The notes under the pieces were generated by a model. The model did not search any database. It saw only the letters and a list, made by a program, of their open reading frames with translations, and was not told the origin of the DNA. Below, piece by piece: positions 56,108 through 64,000 of a stretch of DNA of 64,000 nt. Each line of letters starts with the position of its first letter. The stretch's first letter is position 1. The stretch comes from Anisodus tanguticus (Eukaryota > Streptophyta > Magnoliopsida > Solanales > Solanaceae), in assembly GCA_034509755.1 (NCBI GenBank), contig CM067548.1:9755188-9819187 (forward strand), written 5' to 3'. A program made the translations under genes and the position numbers.

Positions 56108-56275
56108 TACTCCCCTTCTTTAACAAAATTTGGCCTAAAATTCTCATCATCTAAGTATGGTGATAAGTCTCCAACATTAAACGTTGAACTAATACCTCCA
56201 TATTCATCTAGAAGTTCTACCTTGTAGGCGTTTTCCCCGAACCTTGGCAATATCTTGAAAGGACCATCCGTCTGA
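56108..56275 (-). pseudogene. E8 integrase C-terminal tail and polypurine tract
   Basis: On the minus strand PFKILPRFGENAYKVELLDEYGG leads to NVGDLSPYLDDENFRPNFVKE, then the purine tract AAGAAGGGGAGTA by the LTR. At 56262-56275 the sequence jumps from integrase core to this tail. Confidence 0.83.
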
Positions 56276-56800
56276 GGATAATGGGAGGTACTAAATAGCA
56301 ACTTGGTACCAAGAAGTCTCTATAGTGTTTTCCAGAAATAACTTAGGAACTTCACATCCCTATCAGACACAATTGTCCTAGGAACGACATGCAATCTTAC
56401 CACTTCCTTCAAATTCAAGTCCGCAATATGTGTTGCATCATTGGTCTTTTGACAAGCAATGAAGTGAGACATCTTTGAGAATCTATCCATAACCACCATG
56501 ATAGAGTCCTTGCCCCATTGTTTTTTTGGTAAGCCGAGGATGAAAACCAAGCTCACACCTTCCCATGGTCGCTTCGGAACTGATAAAGGAGTATACAATC
56601 CTTTGTGGAAGAAACTTTTAGCCTTTTGACAAGTGGAACATCTACTTACCACTCCATTTACATCTTTATCCATCCATGTCCAGTAAAAGTGTTCTTGTAG
56701 ATTTTCTAATGTTTTCACTACCCCAAAAATGTATAGCTAGTCCACTCGATTGCACTTCATGTACAAGTAATTCTCTCATGGAACATTTGGGCACACACAA
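56276..56800 (-). pseudogene. E8 integrase, zinc domain and first half of core
   Basis: The open stretch 56718-56320 holds HFYWTWMDKDVNGVVSRC-x2-C of the zinc domain, then the core with VFILGLPKKQWGKDS (the first catalytic Asp position, usually MDFVLGLP, reads LVFILGLP), HIADLNLKEVVRLH and IVSDRDVKFLS with the second Asp. A stop is followed by LLGTKLLFSTSHYPQTDG, and there the deletion begins, before the catalytic Glu. Confidence 0.85.
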
Positions 56801-57455
56801 TTTGTTTCCTTTGAAAAGGAAACCTTATACTATGGAATATGAACCATGAACTCCATTATCATATTCTATCATTACGTCTTTGAACTCGGGATCTCATTCA
56901 CAGAATTCCTTTAGCACTTCAAATCCCACAAGTTATTGTTCAAGCATGATCAACATTACTTGCCTCCGGGAAAGTGCATCCGCCACTATGTTGGACTTAC
57001 CATCTTTGTACCTTGTAGAGAATGTGAAATTTTGCAAGTATTCCACCCACTTAGACTGCATTGGATTCAACTTTCTTTCCCCAGGTAAATACTTCAAGGA
57101 TTCATGATCTGAATATAAGACAAAAGGTTTTGGCCTCAAATAATGTTCCCATTGGACCAAGGATCTCACGATAGCATTAAATTGCTTGTCATAAGTAGAA
57201 TAATAGTGTCGTGCACCACCAAATTCTTCACTAAAGAAAGAAATAGGTCATTTATCTTGAATCAGGATGGCACCAACACCAACTCCACTAGCATCACATT
57301 CAACCTCAAATAGTTTCTCAAAGTTTGGAATAGATTGAACCGATTCTTCACACAACCTTCCCTTCAAGGTTTCAAAAGGTCTTTGTGCTTCTTGGGACCA
57401 TTTAAACTCACCATTTCATTAATTCAGTAATAGGGGCAGCAAGGGTATTAAAATC
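56801..57455 (-). pseudogene. E8 RNase H domain
   Basis: 57169-56933 is open with HYLRPKPFVLYSDHESLKYL, KWVEYLQNFTFSTRYKDGKSNIVADALSRR. Upstream on the strand the ECDASGVGVG block lies near 57300 and a QRPFETLKGRL-like piece near 57370. Unlike E3 and E4 the domain is complete in layout. It provides the reference for their deletion. Confidence 0.85.
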
Positions 57456-58240
57456 TCAAATGAAACGACGATAGAAAGATGCCAAACCATAGAAACTTCT
57501 TACCTCACTTACATTTGTAAGCTCCGGCCAACTCCGTATAGCTTCCACCTTGGATGGGTATACATGAATGCCCTCGGATGCTACTATGTACCATAAAAAT
57601 GGAACACTAGTAATCATAAAAACACAGTTCTCTAACATTCCATACAACTTTACTTCTCGTAACTTCTCAAATATAGCTTCTAGATGCAACAAGTGAGATT
57701 CCCTATCTTGACTATAAATCAAGATATCATCTAAGTAAACCACAATAAATTTACCCATGAACGGTCATAGCACCTTATGCATGAGCCTCATGAAAGAGCT
57801 GAGAGCATTACACAATCCAAATGGCATCACACGTCACTCGTACGAGCCATACTTGGTTTTGACAGTTGTCTTCCATTCATCTCCATCTCGTATCCTCATT
57901 TGATGGTAGCCACTCCTCAAATCTATCTTGGAGAACAACTTGACCCTACTCTATTCATCCAAAAGATCATTTAATCTCTGCATAGGAAACCTATACTTCA
58001 TGGTGATGTTATTGACTGCTCGTCTATCGATACAGATGCGCCAAGTTTCATCTTTCTTTGGCACCAACAAGGCGGGTATCGTACATGGACTAAGGCTTTC
58101 TCGGACAAAACCTTTGTCTAATAATTATTGCACTAGTCTTTACAATTCCTTGGCCTCTTCCGGATTGCATCTATAAGCTGGACGATTAGGTAATGAACTT
58201 CGCAGAATAAAATCAATAGCATGTTCAATACCTCTTATTT
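57456..58240 (-). pseudogene. E8 reverse transcriptase
   Basis: The minus strand reads YRCNPEEAKEL, LLDKGFVRESLSPC, WRICIDRRAVNNIT, SKIDLRSGYHQMRI, MPFGLCNALSSFMRLMHK, then the open stretch 57758-57456 starting MGKFIVVYLDDILIYSQ with the active site intact, through EAIRSWPELTNVSEVRSFYGLASFYRRFI. Only a few stops break it. It is close in sequence to E3. Confidence 0.88.
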
Positions 58241-58860
58241 GGTGGTAATCTGGGTGCAAGGTCATCCGAAAACATATCTTCAAATTTCTTCAAGAGTTCA
58301 TTCAAGACAGCATCCTCAATAGCATCTCCCATAACAATCTTCTTATCCTTGCACTTCAATGCATATATGGGACTCACCTTCTTCAACTCATCTTTGATCT
58401 CTCGTGCATCAAGCAAGAGGGTCTCTGATTTCTCCTTGCGTTTCATGACAATTTGGATCTTCATTTTCTTCACCTCACTTGGTGACAATGGTACCAACCA
58501 AATCTTCTTACCATCTTTTTTAAAAGAATAGACATTCTTTTCTCCATCATGTTGCGTCTTCTTATCAAATTTCCATGGCTAACCCAATAAAATATTACAA
58601 GCACCCATAGGTCGGATGTCACACCATATTTCATCTTCATACTTACCAACCCAAAAACTAACAAGAGCTTGTTTCATTATGTTTAGAATTTCTTCTTCGT
58701 TCATCCATTGGAGAGAATATGGTTTAGGATGGTTGGGGGTATGCCATTTCAATTTATCCACCATTTCTACGGAGGCCATGTTGGAAAATCTTCTTCCATC
58801 AACGATCATATTACATACCTTGTCCTTTACCTTACATCGAATGTAAAATGGTTGATCTTA
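58241..58860 (-). pseudogene. E8 protease and linker
   Basis: The stretch 58809-58579 opens MIVDGRRFSNMASVEMVDKL, the altered active-site block (IIDGGSC in relatives), then SFWVGKYEDEIWCDIRPMGACNILLG. Another frame carries the linker MVPLSPSEVKKMKIQ and EIKDELKKVSPIYALKCKDKK at 58497-58225. Confidence 0.78.
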
Positions 58861-59144
58861 AGTTGAACAATCAACACACTTCGGAGTACTAAACTGCCAC
58901 CCTCCTTCGCAAGATCAACATCTTCTTCTAGGGCCTCCTTTACTTTGGGTTCCTCAATATCAAATGAATCCCTACACTCTTGATATTCTTCACTTTCATG
59001 CCTTGGGTTGTTTTGTACAATCTCCTCCCCGGACTCAACATCATTAATCATGGCACACTCCGCAAACTCTCTTCTCAAGAGTTGTATTTGTTCCGCAATA
59101 AGGTCACTTATGGTCCTCCGAATTTCATCATTCACGTTAGCCAT
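58861..59144 (-). pseudogene. E8 gag stub with core deleted
   Basis: The open stretch starts at 59144 with MANVNDEIRRTISDLIAEQ and reaches NNPRHES, then passes directly to EEYQECRDSFDIEEPKVKE, the linker after the zinc knuckle in E3. It stays in frame across the junction (58985-59002), so this short protein of about 100 residues could have been made. The capsid core and CCHC knuckle are missing. Confidence 0.87.
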
Positions 59145-59188
59145 GGCGTCAAGAAATGGGATGGGAAAGACTTGATTTGATACTAAAC

Positions 59189-60347
59189 TGATGTATATAA
59201 GGAGGGGATTGTATGGTTAGGAGAGTCAGAGTTGGGTTGGGACCGGGTAGATACGAAAATGGGGGTCAAATGGAGGTTGGTGGGTTTTCAGGTAGTGTGT
59301 GTTTGGTTGGGTGTGTGCGGCTGAATTTGGAGGGTGATAGGCTAAGGCGTTGGGAGGGGATGAAGTAGACACATTGTAGGTTATGTTGGTAGTTGGTATT
59401 TGGTTTTTGGGTTGTGGTAAGGTGGCGGAAACTGGCCGGGATAGTAAGGTTGGCAGAATAGCGGTGCGATCGGAACGTAGGGGAATTGGTTGGGGGTTTC
59501 AGGTGTTTGTCGGAGGAGTAGGTTGATGACCTTTTGGATGTGAGTTGGAGAAATGTTGGAGTGTATTTGGGTGAAAGGAATTATGCATTTTGGATAAGGA
59601 TGGGGCACGAAATTGATAAACAAATTAGTGCGCGGGTAAGGTAATGTAGGCCGAGAAGACCTTCAACGTTTTTGTAACAAGTAACCGGATAGAACCTTGG
59701 ATTGGGTATAGTTGTAGATCACAAAAGTTCTAACTAGAATTACACCAAGGATTTGGACCAAAAAAGGACCAAGGGGTGGCCCTCAAAAGGACCGCGGTTT
59801 GGACCACAAAAGGACCGAGGGTTGGACCACAAAAGGTCCGACTAAGATAACAATACAAAAGTTGAAAACTTAGCAAGTTTGAGTAAACTCAAATATATTT
59901 CATAAAACTTAAATGTCCCCTTACATCAATTACATCTCTTATTTATACTAGTTCTACACCTTCTAAAATAGGAAACAAGAAATACACAAGCATGAACTAG
60001 ATGGTTCATGCACTTATCTACATCTGAGACGTTGGAAGCTTCTCTTTCTAGATGGTTCTCGACTTAGTCATCTTATTTTATTTCAAGGCCTAGTAATTAA
60101 GGTAAAAGGAAAACTAGTATTTAAGCTAGAAATTAAAAGAAGCTAAAAGATGGTCTCGGCCAAGACCTACATAAAAGCTGAAAATTAATGGCACTTCTTG
60201 GATCTTCAAGTCTTTTCTTCAACTCCACTCTACACTCCATTCCACATTAAGCATATCACCATAGGACAATTGGCAATCTTCGACACTCCTAGCAAATCAC
60301 CCAGTGGCTCATGTTGGACACTTAAGCTCACGGCCTTCTTTACTTCA
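59189..60347 (-). repeat. E8 5' LTR
   Basis: Plus-strand ends TGATGTATATAAGG and TTTACTTCA. Four minisatellite units lie at about 59750-59842, and the minus-strand TATA box is near 59938-59950. A decayed primer site (minus TAGTATCAAATC) adjoins at 59176-59187. Length 1159 bp. Confidence 0.9.
59750..59842 (-). repeat. 24-bp minisatellite in E8 5' LTR
   Basis: Four units, matching the number in its partner LTR. Confidence 0.85.
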
Positions 60348-60547
60348 TGTATTAAAGGAAGTACATCTCAACAAAGTTTGATTAAGATAAGGAAATATGC
60401 TTTGCATTATGCCCCACAAAAGTCGATTCAGGCCACCGATCAGACTCTCATTTTCCTCTTCTCACTGCGCCCATCTATGTTGGGTTTTGCGCTTTCAGAT
60501 GGCATTCTACGGTGAAGAACTGGCCGCATGTTAGGGGTGGTGGAAGT

Positions 60548-60562
60548 GCTATAAATAGCCTT
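60548..60562 (+). promoter_or_regulatory. TATA box of solo LTR
   Basis: GTGCTATAAATAGCC is a good plant TATA match and lies where LTR promoters of this lineage sit. Confidence 0.55.
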
Positions 60563-60994
60563 GAAGTAGTGGCTTCTTCAATTCATTCCAATTTCAACCC
60601 AAACATTTCCAACACCTACTCAAACATTCCCTTAAGGTTTCTACACCATCTATGAACAACTCTATATCAATTGGAAGATAAATATTCCATGAATGATCAC
60701 TAAGAACATGGAAAATCCTCTTACTGGCAAGATGTAGTGAAGGACTTCTTTGAGCTTGAAGGAGAACTGAAGCTACAAGTTTTTTGGGCTAATTTAAGGT
60801 AAGATATTGATGTTATTGATAGTCTTAAGCTTCTCATAGCCTTGTTGAGAATAATGGATAAAATAGACTTATGATAAGTTGAGCTAGAACTCCATGAAAG
60901 GGTTTCTATGAGTCTTGGATAGTTCTTGAGTAACTTTGATATGATCATGGCTTGTAGTTGAAAGATATGGTGCCAAAAATCATGGAGAATATCT

Positions 60995-61060
60995 TCTTGT
61001 TGTTGTGGTTGTGGTTGTGGTTGTGGTTATGGTTGATGTTGTTGTGTTGGTGTTGTTGTC
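60995..61060 (+). repeat. GT-rich simple repeat (TTGTGG-type)
   Basis: Runs of TGTGGT units, about five exact, then degenerate GTTGTT units. Confidence 0.85.
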
Positions 61061-62469
61061 ACTAAATGACATAGTATGAAAAAAGGAGTTAATATCATGG
61101 TTGGTTGACATGAAGACCATAACTAGAGGAATACACATTCTACGTGTTCATTGAATTGTTCTAGAAAACCGATTCTTAGTTTGTTGATCGTATCATGATC
61201 CAAAACATATATATTGTGTAGATGTCTACTCGTAAAGCATCCGAGGGTTCGCGAGATGTTGTTAACTAATAAATATATGTATGTAAGGCTATCCCCTTCT
61301 TTCAATGGAATGAAATTCAAAGTATTTATCATTTTTAAAAGAGAAACGTCCATAAAACTACTCTATTCGTATATTGTTATCCCTTGTCAGTAGTTGTTTC
61401 TTGTTATTGTTGCACTCATAGCCATTGTTGGTTGGTTTCTTGTTTGCAATATCACAAGCCCCCGAAAAGGAGTGTTGCAAAGAATTAATCATCCAGTCGA
61501 CCAAGAGTCTCCAAAGTAAATCCAGAGGGTTCCAAGTTCCAAAGAGGCCATAAGTGCCATTGTTATCACAATACATTATCCACACCACCGAACCTATGCC
61601 AGTGGGCAGTTATAAATATATATACAGTATACACACTGCGCCACACTATAGTCGGTTAGGTAGGCACTTATATGTGCATCTATACATATACCTCATCGCA
61701 TCACTTGAAAGATGTGACATATTACACCTCAAGCTACAAGACTGGGGTATATTGTATAACACAACTGCTATTCCAAGAGTTCAGTACAGTTTCAAAGTTT
61801 ACATCATTTTCCCTAAGTGGCACTCAGGTTATCAGATTGCTTTTATGTCTTTCTTTATAGCTTATAATTTCATGTTGCTATTTATGCTTTACATACTAAT
61901 ACATTTCTTTAGTATTGACGTCCCTTTTGCCGAGGGCGTTGTGTGTTCATGCCGTAGGTTCTAATAGGGGCTCTAATAGACCACCATAGTAGGAGTCGTC
62001 GAGTTCATCCATAGTGAGTAAGATTCATCTTTCCCGGAGCTTCTTGGTCAGGTGTTGAGTATGGCTTTCATAGATATGTATATATTTGGTAGGTCAGGGC
62101 CCTGTCCCGACCATATGACAGTAAATGTACTCGTAGAGGCTCATAGACTTGTCTAGTATGTACAACTATTAATGTATGGCCTTGGCGGCCAGGTTGTCTT
62201 TGGTTAACTTATGTTGCAACCTTATCGGTCATGTTTATGTACATATATTGGGTTTATTCCTTTCTGTTCACCCTCAAAGATTGTATTACAGCTTGTCTCA
62301 TAGATTGTGGCCTTGTCGGCCCTCTCATAGTATTGTTGTTTAGATTATATCCTAGTACGGCCTTGTCGGCCGAAAGTTCTACTCGTACAGGTGCTTGGTT
62401 ATCATAGTGGTACACTTGGGCCAGTACGACATCAGGTGCCGGCCACACCCCCTAGTTTGGGGTATGACA

Positions 62470-64000
62470 GCCAACAAGGACATTATAAGTATATCAACAA
62501 TTAACAAGGCCACACAAGACATATATATAACAACCTCTAGTCTGCAAGCCTCTACAAGTAATAACATGTATCATCAAGTCGGGATAGGGCCCCAACATAC
62601 CCCAAAACAACTATATGCATATGTAATAATGCCTATTGACGTTGTATAATAGTTATGGAGAACTAGAGTGCAACAACCAATAGCTAAAAACAGATACCCT
62701 ACTGTGAAGGCAAGTCGGTCTGTAACAACGGGCATGAAACACAACGCCCTAGAAGGGGATGTCAGTAAGAAAGATGTACTAAATATGTAAGGCAGGTAAA
62801 TCATATAAATAAGGAATGTACTACATGAGAGGGGTACATAAGTCAACCTGAAACTTAGAAAAATCTTATGAGGGCACACAACTGACATAATCATGAAAGA
62901 TATGCGTGAAAGTAAAATTAGGATACTATGTGGAGCCATATAGTATAATATCAAGCCTATCTGTGGGGAAATCATATCATAACATACTCGGCCTCAAAAG
63001 AACTTGGTAATGCCATACCCGACCTTAATAGGACTCTGTAATGTCAAAACCAACTGCAATGGTGTGTACATATGTGTGACGTACGCATTCGATTATAGTG
63101 CGGCTCAATAAGAAAATAGATACATATATATAAATAAGTGCAATGCAAGACAGACCTTAAGGAACACCATGAACAAAGACTGAGTGACCTATGGTCATAT
63201 CCTTCGACTATTATTATTGTCGCTACGTGCATCTACTTCTAATGAATTAACAAGAGATATATAGAATATGAAAAGTACTTCTAACACGAGGGTCATTGGA
63301 GACAAAAGTTCCTTCAATAACAAGAACGATATTAACAATGAAATCTCAACAAGGAGGAAATTGTCTTTTAGAGAAACGATAGTATAGAATCATGCCAAAG
63401 AAAGAAGTTAGCCACGCGTACCTTGTTGTCTAAGTTATTTAAGTTCCACTAGTCCTCGTAAGCTCTACGAATTATTATCTACATTACACGAATGATTTGT
63501 ATCAATATTGAATACATTGCTTATAGGGAAGTTTACTTAGACATTTTGTCGAACAACTTGTGTGCGTAACTTTATAGGATCATTTGTAGCTCAAATTCTA
63601 CATATCCTTTGACAACAATCTCCAATACCATTCCTAATCATTACCATAACTCTATTAATATCCCTACCACTTCATTTTGTAGCTCATTTGACATAAAAAC
63701 AACCCACACAACATAACTTGGCCGCAAGGCTCATAAACACAATTTCTTCAAGAGTTGTCCATTAATATTTAACTCAATTAGTCGCACAAATCTAAGAGTA
63801 AGCTAAAGAAGATGAGAATTACCTTAAATCCACCAAGAACACTCCAATTCTATATTTACTTCATTACCAAGACTTTTGCGAAATTATCGCAACAAAGAAG
63901 ATTAAGATTTAATTGTGTTCTCAGAATTCTCTACGTCGATCTTGCGTATTTTATCATTGAATTTAGTTCCAAGGTGTTAGGAGACCCTTGAGAGTGTGTG
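62470..64000 (-). repeat. E7 5' LTR, part 2, running off the window
   Basis: After the GCCAA duplication the minus-strand type-A-like LTR continues: plus-strand GGGATAGGGCCCCAACATACC near 62580, the GGTCACTC/ATATATG region near 63120-63200, and by 63840-64000 the reverse complement of the 6300-6480 part of the E2 LTR (CTACGTCGATCTTGCGTATTTTATC). U3 lies beyond the window. Confidence 0.83.

Larger units (their letters stand above)
54798..60347 (-). mobile_element. E8: TGATG-family element, minus strand, gag-core deleted and integrase deleted
   Basis: LTRs at 54798-56107 and 59189-60347 flank about 3.1 kb. Flanks TTTAT (54793-54797) and TGTAT (60348-60352) fit a duplication with one change. 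Compared with E3 it keeps the whole RNase H, the integrase zinc domain and the first half of the core, but lacks the gag core and the second half of integrase. It is the most complete pol of this family in the window, yet still broken. Confidence 0.92.
54657..62469 (+). mobile_element. Solo LTR inserted in E7 LTR, itself split by E8
   Basis: Left part 54657-54797 opens TGTTACACCCCGC; right part 60348-62469 ends GGTATGACA. Together they make one LTR of about 2.26 kb with no internal DNA other than E8. Flanks GCCGA (54652-54656) and GCCAA (62470-62474) fit a 5-bp duplication with one change. Solo LTRs arise by recombination between the two LTRs of an element. Confidence 0.85.
60348..62469 (+). 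repeat. Solo LTR, right part
   Basis: It starts with the duplicated TGTAT. A TATA box (GTGCTATAAATAGCC) is at 60548-60562, followed by an untranslated leader-like CAATTCATTCCAATTTC. A GT-rich simple repeat lies at 60995-61060. The end (CCCCTAGTTTGGGGTATGACA) is the usual U5 end of this lineage. Confidence 0.85.
50485..64000 (-). mobile_element. E7: Tekay/Del-like gypsy on minus strand, truncated in integrase, 5' LTR split
   Basis: Minus-strand gag, protease, RT, RNase H and the first part of integrase run from 54282 down to 50485. Upstream on that strand lies a decayed primer-site remnant and a type-A-like LTR, interrupted by a solo LTR (54657-62469) and continuing from 62470 past the window end. 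The 3' part of pol and the 3' LTR are missing at the junction with the Tat/Ogre tail. Confidence 0.87.

Noticed and set aside
60580..60960. Possible host gene downstream of a TATA box
   Set aside because: The TATA box and leader are inside the solo LTR; no ORF of useful length follows in either strand.
61554..61964. 136-codon open stretch as a membrane protein
   Set aside because: It is hydrophobic but lies wholly in the solo LTR, has no motif, and is best explained by AT-rich non-coding DNA.
62574..62975. 133-codon minus-strand open stretch as a gene
   Set aside because: It is inside the E7 LTR; similar text on the plus strand of the E2 LTR (7250-7500) is broken in other frames, so it is not conserved coding DNA.

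Overview
This 64 kb window looks like a stretch of plant nuclear heterochromatin made almost wholly of LTR retrotransposons, nested inside one another. I found no intact host gene, no RNA gene and no CRISPR array. The primer-binding sites match plant initiator tRNA-Met, the pol domains are plant Ty3/gypsy types, and the LTR style resembles what I know from Solanaceae. The family is an inference and the species cannot be read from the sequence. All coding regions carry stops and frameshifts, so everything is annotated as pseudogene or element fragment.

Layout. (1) 1-5873: E1, plus strand, a decayed Tekay/Del-like pol lacking its 5' end, with 3' LTR from 3992. (2) 5874-35331: E2, plus strand, same lineage, opening with a type-A LTR and closing with a different type-B LTR. 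E3 (11146-20595) sits in its RNase H region with a perfect CAACT target duplication, and E4 (13946-18667, minus) sits inside E3. The type-B LTR is split by E5 (23402-27756, minus, no recognisable RT) and E6 (27858-34260, minus, gag only). (3) 35332-46624: a chain of related fragments, namely eroded internal DNA, a second type-B LTR, a gag-PR-RT stub, a broken type-A LTR, a chromodomain end and a type-C LTR. (4) 46625-50484: a Tat/Ogre-like fragment (second RNase H, integrase) with three minisatellite blocks in its 3' tail. (5) 50485-64000: E7, minus strand, Tekay/Del-like. Its 5' LTR is split by a solo LTR (54657-62469), which is itself split by E8 (54798-60347, minus).

How the parts relate. 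E3, E4 and E8 are one family (LTRs TGATG...CATCA, about 1.2 kb). E4 and E8 share one gag-removing deletion, and E3 and E4 share one integrase-removing deletion. These are shared defects in separate insertions, as expected of non-autonomous subfamilies copied in trans. E5 and E6 are further non-autonomous forms. Relative order can be read from the nesting: E4 after E3 after E2; E5 and E6 after the type-B LTR; E8 after the solo LTR, itself after E7. No functional gene product is expected from the window. Boundaries inside decayed coding regions are approximate; LTR ends supported by target duplications are firmer.
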